A DNA stretch of 58,239 bases, from NCBI GenBank assembly GCA_030747505.1, contig JASLKQ010000009.1:1-58239 (forward strand), read 5' to 3'. Positions within the stretch are counted from its first letter, which is position 1. Each line of letters begins with the position of its first letter. Below the pieces are notes generated by a model, which was not told the DNA's origin, did not search any database, and saw only the letters and a list, made by a program, of their open reading frames with translations. Of the stretch, positions 43,575-52,477 are shown in pieces. The translations under genes were made by a program, and so were the position numbers. This DNA is from Verrucomicrobiota bacterium. GTDB lineage: Bacteria; Verrucomicrobiota; Verrucomicrobiia; Limisphaerales; UBA1100.

Positions 43575-44804
43575 ATGCTCTTGCGTGCGCGCTTCGTTTA
43601 CCCTGTATCTGCCCCTCTTATTGAGGATGGGTTTGTGCGCATGGCAGCTGGAAAGGTCGTCGAGGTAGGGGAGTGGTCCAAGTGCGCAGATCGGGCAGGG
43701 GTGGAGGAATTGGGAGAGGTGATCCTGTTGCCCGGATTTGTTAATGCCCACTGTCATCTCGATTACACGGATTTTGCAGGAGAAATCCCTTCGCCTGTTT
43801 CGTTTGCCCAATGGTTAAAGGCAATGGTTGCATTAAAGGCTAAGGTAGAGGATTCGGCACATTGTGAATCATGGTTGCGCGGTGCCCGGCAGGCTGTATC
43901 CCATGGGGTTACTACACTGGGGAATATTGAAACTCGGCGCAGTTGTCTCACGGAACTTTGGGCGTCAACTCCACTCAGGATGGTTTCCTTTTTGGAGATT
44001 ATTTTATTGAAGGCTGAAAGTGACTCGGTGCAAGCAGTTAAGGAATTGAATGAATGGTTGACCCTCAACAGTCCGCCTCGCGGGAAAACGGGGATCAGTC
44101 CTCATGCGCCTTACACGACTAAATTGGATCTTCTGCAAGAGTGTGCACAGTTTTCCGGCATGACGATGGCCATGCATGTTGCTGAATCTTCCGAAGAAGA
44201 TCAAATGTTTCGTCATGGCAAGGGGCCCCTATGGCAAATGCTTAAAACCGCAGGCCGCAATATGGATGATTGTGCAGGCTCTTTTCCTTTAGAGGGAGTC
44301 AAAGCAGCCGGCTTATTGAATGATCGGATGCTATTGATTCACGGGAATTATCTGGATTCACTGGACGTTGACCAAGTTGCTGATTCTGGGGCAAGTGTAG
44401 TGCATTGTCCTCGAAGTCACGAGTATTTTGGGCATCGTTCTTTTCTTTTAAAAGACTTTAGGGAGGCAGGGGTAAATCTTTGCCTTGGCACTGACAGTCT
44501 CGCCACGATGTCCGATGCACATGCTCAGGTGGACTTGTTTTCTGAAATTCAACGGTTTGATCTTCAGAATGAAGATATTGCCGATGAGGATTTAATTGAA
44601 ATGGTGACAGTCAATGCCGCTCGTGCTCTTGGCATGCACGGAGAGGTTGGCTGCTTGCAGCCCGGAGCTTTTGCAGATTTATTTACCTTACCCTATTCTG
44701 GGGAGGCAAATGGGGTGAAGAAAGCTATAATTGGGCACAAGGGGCCGGTAGAAGCGGTGATGATTGATGGTCAGTGGGTGGATGAATATATGGAGGCCGC
44801 CTGA
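43575..44804 (+). CDS. Amidohydrolase superfamily deaminase/hydrolase
   Basis: A 409-residue metal-dependent amidohydrolase of the TrzN/SsnA/ATZ type. Metal ligands are visible in NAHCHLDYTDF (H59, H61), ISPHAPYTT, AMHVAESSEEDQ, VHCPRSHEYFGH and LGTDSLATM. The last two blocks indicate a deaminase-like member. Possible substrates include aminodeoxyfutalosine, guanine or S-adenosylhomocysteine-type compounds; sequence alone does not decide. bioF starts right after its stop, with a ribosome site inside this gene's last codons, so it shares a transcript with bioF and bioA. Confidence 0.82.
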   Translation: MLLRARFVYPVSAPLIEDGFVRMAAGKVVEVGEWSKCADRAGVEELGEVILLPGFVNAHCHLDYTDFAGEIPSPVSFAQWLKAMVALKAKVEDSAHCESWLRGARQAVSHGVTTLGNIETRRSCLTELWASTPLRMVSFLEIILLKAESDSVQAVKELNEWLTLNSPPRGKTGISPHAPYTTKLDLLQECAQFSGMTMAMHVAESSEEDQMFRHGKGPLWQMLKTAGRNMDDCAGSFPLEGVKAAGLLNDRMLLIHGNYLDSLDVDQVADSGASVVHCPRSHEYFGHRSFLLKDFREAGVNLCLGTDSLATMSDAHAQVDLFSEIQRFDLQNEDIADEDLIEMVTVNAARALGMHGEVGCLQPGAFADLFTLPYSGEANGVKKAIIGHKGPVEAVMIDGQWVDEYMEAA

Positions 44805-44805
44805 T

Positions 44806-45975
44806 ATGACCACCCCCTTCCAAACCTATTTGGGCCAAAAATTAAGTGAAATCGATGAGGTTGGACTTCGAAGGAAACTCCGAGAGATTGAGTCAGTTCA
44901 AGGGGCTAAGATTTCGGTGGGGGCTCGAAAGCTCTTGAACTTCTCCTCTAATGACTATCTGGGTCTCGCGAGGCATCCGGCGCTTAAAGAATCTACAGTT
45001 GAAGCAGTGAGGCTTTTTGGAGCCGGGGCAGGTTCGGCACGATTGATCAGTGGATCATTGGCTGTACTGCATGAACTTGAAGCTGCTGCTGCTGCATTTA
45101 AAGGAGCTGAGGCGTCTCTGAGTTTTTCCAGTGGTTATGCTGCCGCACTGGGAACGGTCCCTGTCTTGGTGGGAGAAGGTGATATAGTGGTGGTGGATAA
45201 GCTTGTGCACTCGTCTTTAGTGGATGCGGCACGGTTGTCAGGTGCGAAGTTGCGGGTTTTCAAGCATAACGATTTGGTGGATTTGGAGCGCATTTTGAAA
45301 TGGGCCCGTGAATCTGGAGTGAACACTTTGATAATCACCGAGAGTGTCTTCTCGATGGATGGAGATATTGCTCCTTTGGAAAATATCGTTAAACTGAAGG
45401 AAGCTTATGGAGCATGGCTAATGCTTGATGAGGCCCATGCAGTCGGGTTGTACGGTAAGGGTCGAAGGGGGATTGCTGAGGAGCTTGAGGTAACAGATCG
45501 GGTGGAGGTGCAGATGGGGACACTCGGAAAGGCATTGGGCGCAGCCGGTGGTTTAATTTGTGGCTCTCAGGCGCTCGTCGATTTACTTATTAATCGTGCC
45601 CGTAGTTTTATTTATTCCACTGCCCCGGTTCCTGCGCAGGCAGCTGCTGCGCGTCAGGCAATTGAATTGATATGCTCCGATGAAGGAGGGATCCTTCAGA
45701 CTCGGTTATGGAAAAATGTGGAAAAATTGAAAAACAGTCTCACTGGATGTGGCTGGAAGCTGCCGGCAATGCAGAGCGCTATTCTGCCGCTCATCGTGGG
45801 GGCTGAGGATGATGCAGTGGCTTTGTCAGAAAGATTGCTTGAAGCAGGTATTTGGGTTCCAGCCGTGCGTTATCCAACCGTTGCTCGCGGTGAAGCCCGG
45901 CTCCGTATTACAGTAAGTGCAGCACACACTGATGAGGATATAGAGATATTATTGGAGGCATTAGGCGGTGCATAA
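44806..45975 (+). CDS. bioF: 8-amino-7-oxononanoate synthase
   Basis: Fold-type I PLP enzyme that joins pimeloyl-thioester and alanine in biotin synthesis. NFSSNDYLGLARHP, GAGSARLISGSLAVLHELE, MLDEAHAVGLYG and the Schiff-base Lys region MGTLGKALGAAGG are diagnostic of the AONS family. ATG 44806 is chosen: GGAGG lies just upstream and it opens directly after the amidohydrolase stop. The open frame runs 14 codons further back inside that gene. Glycine C-acetyltransferase (Kbl) is a close relative, but the adjacent bioA supports BioF. Confidence 0.93.
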   Translation: MTTPFQTYLGQKLSEIDEVGLRRKLREIESVQGAKISVGARKLLNFSSNDYLGLARHPALKESTVEAVRLFGAGAGSARLISGSLAVLHELEAAAAAFKGAEASLSFSSGYAAALGTVPVLVGEGDIVVVDKLVHSSLVDAARLSGAKLRVFKHNDLVDLERILKWARESGVNTLIITESVFSMDGDIAPLENIVKLKEAYGAWLMLDEAHAVGLYGKGRRGIAEELEVTDRVEVQMGTLGKALGAAGGLICGSQALVDLLINRARSFIYSTAPVPAQAAAARQAIELICSDEGGILQTRLWKNVEKLKNSLTGCGWKLPAMQSAILPLIVGAEDDAVALSERLLEAGIWVPAVRYPTVARGEARLRITVSAAHTDEDIEILLEALGGA

Positions 45976-47341
45976 GCTGGCTCAATTGGATCGGGACTAT
46001 GTTTGGCATCCGTTTACCCAGATGCGTGACTGGGCCAAGCGGGAGCCAATTATTCTTGAGCGCGGAAAGGGTTCGGTGCTGATGGATGTGCATGGCAAAA
46101 AATATTTGGATGGCAACGCTTCTATCTGGACGAACCTCCATGGGCATAATCACCCGCGTCTCAATCGGGCGATCAAAGCACAATTGGATAAGATTTCTCA
46201 CTCTTCGTCATTGGGTCTGGCTAATAAGCCGGCGTCTTTATTGGCTGAAAAATTGGTGAAGGCGGGCGGTCGACCATTAAAGAAGGTGTTTTTCTCTGAT
46301 AACGGTTCTACAGCTCTCGAGGTTGCCCTGAAGATGTCCTATGAATACAACCGCAGGATTGGCCGGGCTCGATCACCCAGGTTTCTCTCGCTTGGAGGGG
46401 GTTATCATGGGGATACGGTTGGGGCAGCGAGCTTGGGACAAATTGAATTATTCAGGCAGTCTTGCAACGGACTTCTGTTCAAGGCGGATAAAGTGATTTC
46501 ACCCAATTGCTACCGCTGTCCCTTCAACAAGGCCAAACCAGACAGGCGGGATGCTCGTATTGGGCGTAAATGTAAATGGGAATGCATTGGTAAGTTGGAG
46601 GTTAAATTGAGTTCACGCAAATACGGGGCACTGGTTTTAGAGCCGCTGATACAAGGGGCTGCGGGGATGATTATGCATCCATCAGGATGGCTTAAAAGGG
46701 CTGTCAGAGCGGCTAGGAATTCAGGAACTCAGGTGATTGCCGATGAGGTGATGACTGGTTTTGGCAGAACGGGAACCATTTTTGCGGTACAAAGGGAAAA
46801 TGCAGTTCCTGATTATCTGTGCTTGGCAAAAGGAATGACTGGAGGATACCTCCCAATGGCTGCAACGCTGACCACTCAGGATGTTTTTGATGTGTTTCTT
46901 GGGGAGTACGATGAATTTAAGAGTTTTTTTCACGGGCACAGTTACACGGGGAACCAGCTCGGATCTGCGGCGGCTTTAGCGAGTTGGGAATTATTGAAAG
47001 ATTCCAAAGGACGGGCGCGTCGCAAGGTTCTGGAGAAGATGCTGGCCTGCGAGCTGGAAACTTTATGGCAGTTGGCTGCGGTAGGAGATGTTCGACAGGA
47101 AGGCTTGGTGGCGGGAGTGGAACTAGTGGATGACTGGCAGACACGTAAACCGTTTCCCTTAAAGGCTCAAGTGGGAGCCCGGGTGTGCGAGCAGATGGCC
47201 AATCGTGGCATATTAACGCGTCCAATAGGTAATGTAGTGCCGTTATTGCCCCCATATTGTACGACCGATGCGCAGATGCGGCGCATGGTCCGGGCTCTGC
47301 GTGAATCAATTATAGAGGTTTTGGGAGGGCCGAGGGTTTAG
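45968..47341 (+). CDS. bioA: Adenosylmethionine-8-amino-7-oxononanoate aminotransferase
   Basis: A 457-residue class III PLP aminotransferase that uses SAM as amino donor to make 7,8-diaminopelargonate. The opening DRDYVWHPFTQMRDW is a BioA hallmark. PLP Lys is in CLAKGMTGGYLPMAATL, and GHSYTGNQLGSAAALAS is also typical. An unusual Cys-rich insertion (CYRCPFN, then RKCKWEC, about residues 180-200) appears in the middle. GTG 45968 overlaps the bioF end by eight bases. bioB, bioD and a pimelate-synthesis gene are not in the window. The stop interlocks with the convergent symporter stop (TTAG). Confidence 0.93.
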   Translation: MHKLAQLDRDYVWHPFTQMRDWAKREPIILERGKGSVLMDVHGKKYLDGNASIWTNLHGHNHPRLNRAIKAQLDKISHSSSLGLANKPASLLAEKLVKAGGRPLKKVFFSDNGSTALEVALKMSYEYNRRIGRARSPRFLSLGGGYHGDTVGAASLGQIELFRQSCNGLLFKADKVISPNCYRCPFNKAKPDRRDARIGRKCKWECIGKLEVKLSSRKYGALVLEPLIQGAAGMIMHPSGWLKRAVRAARNSGTQVIADEVMTGFGRTGTIFAVQRENAVPDYLCLAKGMTGGYLPMAATLTTQDVFDVFLGEYDEFKSFFHGHSYTGNQLGSAAALASWELLKDSKGRARRKVLEKMLACELETLWQLAAVGDVRQEGLVAGVELVDDWQTRKPFPLKAQVGARVCEQMANRGILTRPIGNVVPLLPPYCTTDAQMRRMVRALRESIIEVLGGPRV

Positions 47342-49080
47342 TTGCCGGGGGTGCGGATGCGTTCAACTAAATCCTTGGCTTCCTGTGTGGGTTCTTCGGT
47401 GTTTGATGAAACGGCAAAGGCCACAGCGAAATTGACAATTGCGCCGACTGCTCCAAAGGCATTGGGGGTGATGCCTAAAAACCAGTTTTCTTTCATTGTT
47501 CCCAGAAATGAGGTGTTTGGTATAAACATGATGCCTTTGTGCTGAAATACGTAGAGTAGAGTTACCCCAAGGCCCGCAATCATGCCCGCAATAGCACCCT
47601 GTTTATTCATTCGCTTGGAGAAGATGCCCATCATTAACACTGGAAAAATGGATGAGGCAGCGAGTCCAAATGCTATAGCGACTGTTCCGGCGGCAAAGTC
47701 CGGTGGGTTTAGTCCGAAGTATCCGGCTAGGGCGATGGCTCCCACCATGGCAACTCGGCTGGCGTTGAGTTCTTCTTTTTCAGTAATTTCAGGCTTCAGT
47801 ATTCCTTTAAGTAAGTCATGGGATATGGCTGAGGAAATCGCAAGGAGTAATCCGGCGGCTGTTGAAAGTGCTGCTGCTAGACCGCCAGCTACAACCAGTG
47901 CAACCACCCACCCCGGCAATTTTGCGATTTCCGGGTTTGCTAACACGATGATATCCTTGTCCACAGTGGTCATTTCATTACCTTGCCAGCCACTTTGGGC
48001 GAAGGCCTCATTGGAATCATTATAGTATTGGATATGACCATCCATGTTTTTGTCCTCATACTTAAGGAGACCAGTCTTTTCCCAGTTCTTAAACCATTCT
48101 GGACGCTTATTATATTCAAGACTGCCTTCAGGTGTACCCACGGCCCCTGGTTGGATCGTTTGAGTCAGGTTTAGTCGGGCCATGGCTGCTACGGCGGGAG
48201 CCGTGGTGTAAAGGATGGCAATAAACACAAGTGCCCAGCCTGCGGATAGACGGGCATCGCTTACTTTAGGTACGGTAAAGAAACGAATAATTACATGAGG
48301 AAGGCCAGCAGTTCCGATCATAAGTGAGAGAGTATAGGCAAACATATTGAGTTTGCTGCCCATGGTGCTGGTTGTGTATTGGCTGAATCCGAGGTCGGTG
48401 ATTACAGTATCGAGTTTTTGTAAGAGAGGGATGCCGTCCACATTTCCTCCGAGGCCAAGTTGAGGGATAGGGTTGCCGGTGAGCTCCAACGAAATAAAGA
48501 TTGCCGGTACTGTATAGGCAAATATTAGTACAACATACTGTACGATCTGAGTATAGGTGATTCCCTTCATGCCTCCTAGAACGGCGTAAAAGAATACGAT
48601 TCCCATTCCCACGAAGAGTCCGGTGTTGTAGTCAGTTTCCAGAAATCGCGAGAAAGCTACGCCGACACCCTTCATTTGGCCAATGACGTAGGTGACAGAA
48701 ATGATTATTAGACACACGACGGCAACGACCCGCGCAGTTTTGGAGTAGTACCTTTCTCCAATAAATTCAGGCACGGTGAATTTCCCATACTTTCGAAGAT
48801 AAGGTGCCAGCATTAATGCAAGGAGTACATAGCCGCCAGTCCAACCCATTAAGAAAACAGATCCGCCATATCCAGAAAAGGCAATCAAGCCAGCCATGGA
48901 GATAAACGATGCGGCACTCATCCAATCGGCGGCGGTAGCCATTCCGTTTGCAATAGGGCTAACTCCTCCTCCGGCAACATAAAATTCCTTGGTCGACTTT
49001 GCTTTGCACCATATAGCAATGCCAATATAGGAGGCAAATGAAAGCCCGACAATAATGTACGTCCAGGATTTAACGTCCAT
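47338..49080 (-). CDS. Sodium:solute symporter, acetate-permease-like (VC_2705 type)
   Basis: A 580-residue SSS-family transporter. The pattern KSTKEFYVAGGGVSPIANGMATAADWMSAASFISMAG, then GGMKGITYTQIVQYVVLIFAYTVPA, resembles ActP and the VC_2705 subfamily. A hydrophilic loop (about residues 315-370) with an acidic, Asp/Asn-rich stretch lies between helices. This subfamily typically pairs with a small DUF4212 subunit, which overlaps its start by 11 bases here. Acetate or a related short acid is a reasonable guess given acs in the window. It is convergent with bioA by four bases. Confidence 0.87.
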   Translation of the reverse strand: MDVKSWTYIIVGLSFASYIGIAIWCKAKSTKEFYVAGGGVSPIANGMATAADWMSAASFISMAGLIAFSGYGGSVFLMGWTGGYVLLALMLAPYLRKYGKFTVPEFIGERYYSKTARVVAVVCLIIISVTYVIGQMKGVGVAFSRFLETDYNTGLFVGMGIVFFYAVLGGMKGITYTQIVQYVVLIFAYTVPAIFISLELTGNPIPQLGLGGNVDGIPLLQKLDTVITDLGFSQYTTSTMGSKLNMFAYTLSLMIGTAGLPHVIIRFFTVPKVSDARLSAGWALVFIAILYTTAPAVAAMARLNLTQTIQPGAVGTPEGSLEYNKRPEWFKNWEKTGLLKYEDKNMDGHIQYYNDSNEAFAQSGWQGNEMTTVDKDIIVLANPEIAKLPGWVVALVVAGGLAAALSTAAGLLLAISSAISHDLLKGILKPEITEKEELNASRVAMVGAIALAGYFGLNPPDFAAGTVAIAFGLAASSIFPVLMMGIFSKRMNKQGAIAGMIAGLGVTLLYVFQHKGIMFIPNTSFLGTMKENWFLGITPNAFGAVGAIVNFAVAFAVSSNTEEPTQEAKDLVERIRTPGN

Positions 49081-49390
49081 CAGCTTCCTCCTCGGGTCCG
49101 GAATCTGATTGGAGTTCTTCCATCTCGGTGAAAGAATATTTTTTGTCCAAGTTATTCATCATTCGGACATAGATAAAAATCAGTATAACAAAAACGTAGA
49201 TGGAACCTTGTTGGGCCATCCAGAAACCGAACTGGAAGCCTCCCAGATTAATTTTGTTTAGTTGTTCAACAAATAGGATTCCACAGCCAAAGGAAACAAA
49301 GAACCATATGGCCATTATATAGGTCATAATACGGAGGTTTTCTCGCCAATAGGCTTGGCGGTTATTGTGAGGGGGATCTGTGTCGGCCAT
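49070..49390 (-). CDS. DUF4212 symporter small subunit
   Basis: A 106-residue two-helix protein. The signature YWRENLRIMTYIMAIWFFVSFGCGILFVEQLN, then GFQFGFWMAQQGSIYVFVILIFIYVRMMNNLDKKY, is that of DUF4212 proteins encoded beside SSS symporters. ATG 49390 is preferred over a longer form starting at 49444 because the family opens just before this conserved part. It is transcribed with and overlaps the symporter gene. An acidic C-terminal tail follows the second helix. Confidence 0.88.
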   Translation of the reverse strand: MADTDPPHNNRQAYWRENLRIMTYIMAIWFFVSFGCGILFVEQLNKINLGGFQFGFWMAQQGSIYVFVILIFIYVRMMNNLDKKYSFTEMEELQSDSGPEEEADGR

Positions 49391-49415
49391 GGTGAAATAC
49401 GCCAAAAGTTGCGGG

Positions 49416-49444
49416 TTTGTAGCAAAGCCATTGATTCTGTGCAA
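49416..49444 (-). promoter_or_regulatory. Candidate sigma-70 promoter for the DUF4212-symporter pair
   Basis: On the minus strand TTGCAC (49444-49439) is followed after 17 bases by TACAAA (49421-49416). Initiation near 49409 would leave a leader of about 19 bases before ATG 49390. The -35 is the same hexamer as in the rpmI candidate promoter. Confidence 0.4.
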
Positions 49445-49513
49445 TGTCCAATGGTGATGGTGTTTCGCCTTTCAATTTCGTTTTTTGACCCGTAAGGTCC
49501 GTGTTTTTCTGGA

Positions 49514-50854
49514 ATGCCTAGTGTTTTTGTTAAAACTTATGGATGCCAAATGAATGAGCGTGATAGTGAGGCTGTCGCTGCGCAGCTCATTGCCAAGGGC
49601 TATAGCCTGGCTCCTGATGAGAAACAGGCGGATGTGGTTTTATTAAACACCTGTAGTGTTCGTGATTCGGCCGAGCAGAAGGCATTGAATAAAATGGGGT
49701 CGCTGGTTGGGCAAACCCGCAAGCATAATCCGGACGCTTTACTCGGGTTTCTGGGATGCATGGCCCAAAGTCGGGGCCAGGAGTTGATGGATCAGTTGCC
49801 CGATGTGGATCTGGTTCTTGGCACACAAAAGTTTCACCGGGTTGGGCAATATCTCGATGACCTGCTTGCCCGAAGGCGTGAGCAGGTGGTTGACATCGAA
49901 GAGGAGAAGGGGAGTGAATCTTTCATCCGGGAACACCTCTCAGAAGAAGGGGATAAGTCGAGGGCTGTAACAGCTTATGTTAGTATTATGCAGGGCTGTA
50001 ATCAGTTCTGCACATTTTGCATTGTTCCTTATACGCGGGGTCGGGAGCGTTGCCGGAGTATTGAGGGTATTACCGATGAATGCCAGGAGCTCGTAAAGAA
50101 CGGCATCAAGGAAATCACGCTGTTAGGGCAAATAGTCAACAGTTATGGTAAACGTGAAATTGGACCCAAAGACGGCAAGAGCGCTTTTGTGCAGCTTATT
50201 GAGTCGGTTCACCAGATAGATGGGCTTGAGCGGATTCGATTCACCTCACCACACCCAAAAGGTTATGGCGATGATTTAGTGGAAGCTTACGGTCGTCTGC
50301 CGAAGCTTGTTGAAAACGCTCATCTTCCCGTCCAGAGTGGAAGTGATCGGATGCTTAATTTGATGCACCGTGGTTACACCCGTCAACGGTTTGTTGATTT
50401 AGTAGGCAAGCTGCGTGCAGTTTGCCCGGAGATGGGGGTAGGGACTGACATTATTGTTGGATTTCCTGGCGAGACAGAAGAGGATTTCGAGTACACCTTA
50501 AGTCTTTGCAAAGAAGTCGAATTCGACAACGCCTTCCTTTTCAAGTATAGCCGGCGCCGGGATACGCCTGCGGCATCTATGCCGGATCAATTGCCTGAAA
50601 AACTGATTGAAGAACGCCACGCCCGGTTAATGGAGTTGGCCGATAATATTCGGGCTCGTAAGTTGGAGGATTATGTTGGCCGAAAAATGGAAATACTGAT
50701 TGAAGGTCGTAGCCGACGGAATGCTGATCGATTGGAAGGGCGTACACGGTGTAACAAGATTGTTGTGTTTGAAGGAAGTGAGCGATTCATTGGCCAGGTG
50801 ATGGAGGTGCAGATTGAAAGCACAACCAAAACCACACTTTATGGCCGGTTATAA
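49514..50854 (+). CDS. miaB: tRNA-2-methylthio-N6-dimethylallyladenosine synthase
   Basis: Radical-SAM methylthiotransferase that modifies A37 of tRNAs. The N-terminal cluster cysteines are in TYGCQMNERDSE, LNTCSVRDSAEQK and LGCMAQ. The radical-SAM cluster is GCNQFCTFCIVPYTRGRER. A C-terminal TRAM domain (about 380-446) is present. CIVPYTRGRER and RxTSPHPKG favour MiaB over MtaB or RimO. ATG 49514 gives the standard opening. It is divergent from the DUF4212 gene and is followed 15 bases later by an unknown membrane protein. Confidence 0.95.
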   Translation: MPSVFVKTYGCQMNERDSEAVAAQLIAKGYSLAPDEKQADVVLLNTCSVRDSAEQKALNKMGSLVGQTRKHNPDALLGFLGCMAQSRGQELMDQLPDVDLVLGTQKFHRVGQYLDDLLARRREQVVDIEEEKGSESFIREHLSEEGDKSRAVTAYVSIMQGCNQFCTFCIVPYTRGRERCRSIEGITDECQELVKNGIKEITLLGQIVNSYGKREIGPKDGKSAFVQLIESVHQIDGLERIRFTSPHPKGYGDDLVEAYGRLPKLVENAHLPVQSGSDRMLNLMHRGYTRQRFVDLVGKLRAVCPEMGVGTDIIVGFPGETEEDFEYTLSLCKEVEFDNAFLFKYSRRRDTPAASMPDQLPEKLIEERHARLMELADNIRARKLEDYVGRKMEILIEGRSRRNADRLEGRTRCNKIVVFEGSERFIGQVMEVQIESTTKTTLYGRL

Positions 50855-50869
50855 TTTTACGTAATTGAT

Positions 50870-51418
50870 ATGCCTGAAATCACCTTATCCAATCTGTCTC
50901 TGATACTGGGGGTGATTTTTGTTGCAAAGGGGGCATGGGGGGTTGCTTGTTCTGAAAAGGCGATTGAAATTGTGAAGGCGTTTCCGCGTAATGATAACGC
51001 GGGATACGTCACGACTCTGGCTGCCATGCTGTGGTTTTTGTTAATCCTCAAAGGGGAAAGTATGAGTGATTTCGAACGGTATCGGATTCACTTTAATGGG
51101 TTCATTCTCATTACCGGAATCGGGGCCTGTATTTATCTAAAGGATTACCTTGCGGTGCGGGGAACGGCTGTATTGATGATTCTCCTAGCAAAGTTGATTG
51201 TCGATACTGCTCGTTGGCATGAGAGTGACTGGCGGTTGGTGCTGGTAACATTGGCCTATATCATGGTGGTGGCCGGGATGTGGTTTACTGCTTCCCCGTG
51301 GAGGATGCGGGACTTAATCCAGTGGGCTACGGCTGAAGAAGGCCGGTTCAAGAATTTATGCATTGGCCGTGTTGCCTTTGGGGTTCTATTGGTGATTCTG
51401 GGTCTAGTGATTTTCTAA
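50870..51418 (+). CDS. Conserved-looking membrane protein of unknown function
   Basis: A 182-residue protein with about five hydrophobic segments (near residues 5-22, 43-60, 72-105, 120-145 and 162-182). I do not recognise the family. It starts 15 bases after miaB and ends 25 bases before the GT9 gene on the same strand, so a shared transcript is likely. An amphipathic loop with ERYRIHFNG lies between the second and third segments. Confidence 0.65.
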   Translation: MPEITLSNLSLILGVIFVAKGAWGVACSEKAIEIVKAFPRNDNAGYVTTLAAMLWFLLILKGESMSDFERYRIHFNGFILITGIGACIYLKDYLAVRGTAVLMILLAKLIVDTARWHESDWRLVLVTLAYIMVVAGMWFTASPWRMRDLIQWATAEEGRFKNLCIGRVAFGVLLVILGLVIF

Positions 51419-51443
51419 AAGGAGAACTCAGTTCTATATTATT

Positions 51444-52349
51444 ATGGCAGGGTTTGATCGGATTCTGGTGGTCCGGGGAGGGGCGATCGGGGATTTCATA
51501 CTTACTCTACCGGTTTTCTCCGCTTTGCGAGAAACTTTTCGGCCTTCAATAATAGGGTCCTTGGCTCCAGTCGGGCGCGGGGAACTGGCTATGGCTGCAG
51601 GTCTGGCTGATGAAATGCAAGACTTGGACAAGCGTGAGTGGGCCGAATTTTTTGTTTCAGACGGGAATCCCGATCCAAAGAAAGCCAAGTGGTTGTCACA
51701 GTTTGATTTGGTTGTTTCATTTCTTCATGATCCTAAAAGGGTATGGGCGAATAACTTGAGAAGAATATCTTCTGCCCGTTTATTGGAGGGATGTTCCAGG
51801 CCTTCGGAAAATGGCGGGATGCATGCCTCGAAGGTTCTTTTGTCGGTTCTGGAGGAGATTGGTATTTCTGGATTGGATTCATTACCCCAGATTAATGTAG
51901 ATGCTGCTGATAAAGGTCGGTATGGTTTGGCTGTTCATCCCGGTAGCGGGAGTGAATCCAAGAATTGGCCAGTAGCAAAATGGTGTGAGTTTCTCGGTAA
52001 ATGGTTAGAGAATAATCGAGGCCGGCTTTTGGTGGTTGGAGGAGAGGCTGAAATTGGAAAATTGGATCAAATCCAACAGGCGATAAGTTCGGAGCAGGTC
52101 GATTTTCTGGAGAATGTGCCGCTTCCAGATTTGGCTCAGATGCTTAAATCCTCAAGGATTTTCATGGGCCATGATTCGGGGATAAGCCATCTAAGTGCAG
52201 CTTTAGGGGTACAGTCAGTAATTCTTTGGGGGGCTACTAACAGGATTCTCTGGGGTCCTCAGCATCATGATGTCCGCTTTATTCAGGCAGATGAAGCTAT
52301 GGATTCAATCACTGTAGATGAGGTGCTGAAGGCAGTTGAGGGGGGGTAA
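51444..52349 (+). CDS. Glycosyltransferase family 9 (heptosyltransferase-like)
   Basis: A 301-residue GT-B enzyme. The opening DRILVVRGGAIGDFILTLPVFSALRETF matches the ADP-heptose:LPS heptosyltransferase family. AVHPGSGSESKNWPVAKWCEF and GHDSGISHLSAALGVQSVILWG are the nucleotide-sugar-binding blocks. Members add heptose or similar sugars to the lipopolysaccharide core. At 301 residues it is short (family about 320-350), mainly in the middle. The acceptor is unknown, and no other LPS genes lie nearby. Confidence 0.87.
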   Translation: MAGFDRILVVRGGAIGDFILTLPVFSALRETFRPSIIGSLAPVGRGELAMAAGLADEMQDLDKREWAEFFVSDGNPDPKKAKWLSQFDLVVSFLHDPKRVWANNLRRISSARLLEGCSRPSENGGMHASKVLLSVLEEIGISGLDSLPQINVDAADKGRYGLAVHPGSGSESKNWPVAKWCEFLGKWLENNRGRLLVVGGEAEIGKLDQIQQAISSEQVDFLENVPLPDLAQMLKSSRIFMGHDSGISHLSAALGVQSVILWGATNRILWGPQHHDVRFIQADEAMDSITVDEVLKAVEGG

Positions 52350-52393
52350 GCAGTGGCTAAAGGCGTAAAAATTTCATAATTGGACAGGGAAGT

Positions 52394-52412
52394 CGATTTT
52401 TGTCAAAAATCG
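52394..52412. repeat. Inverted repeat before the rpmI promoter
   Basis: CGATTTTT (52394-52401) and AAAAATCG (52405-52412) flank GTC, a perfect 8-bp hairpin two bases upstream of a candidate -35. There is no T-run on the plus strand, so it is a poor terminator for the GT9 gene. An operator or UP-like element is possible. Confidence 0.5.
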
Positions 52413-52413
52413 C

Positions 52414-52442
52414 TTGCACCCAGAGTGGGTTCTAACTATTCT
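52414..52442 (+). promoter_or_regulatory. Candidate sigma-70 promoter of rpmI-rplT
   Basis: TTGCAC (52414-52419) and TATTCT (52437-52442) with 17-base spacing. It stands in the 128-base gap before rpmI, and initiation would fall near 52449, about 29 bases before the start codon. Matches to consensus are moderate. Confidence 0.42.
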
Positions 52443-52477
52443 TCGCGCCCTTTTCGGAAGAAAACAGAGGATTTTTG

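Noticed and set aside
52394-52412. Terminator for the GT9 gene
   Set aside because: The hairpin stem is AT-rich and is followed by CTTGCACC rather than a T-run.
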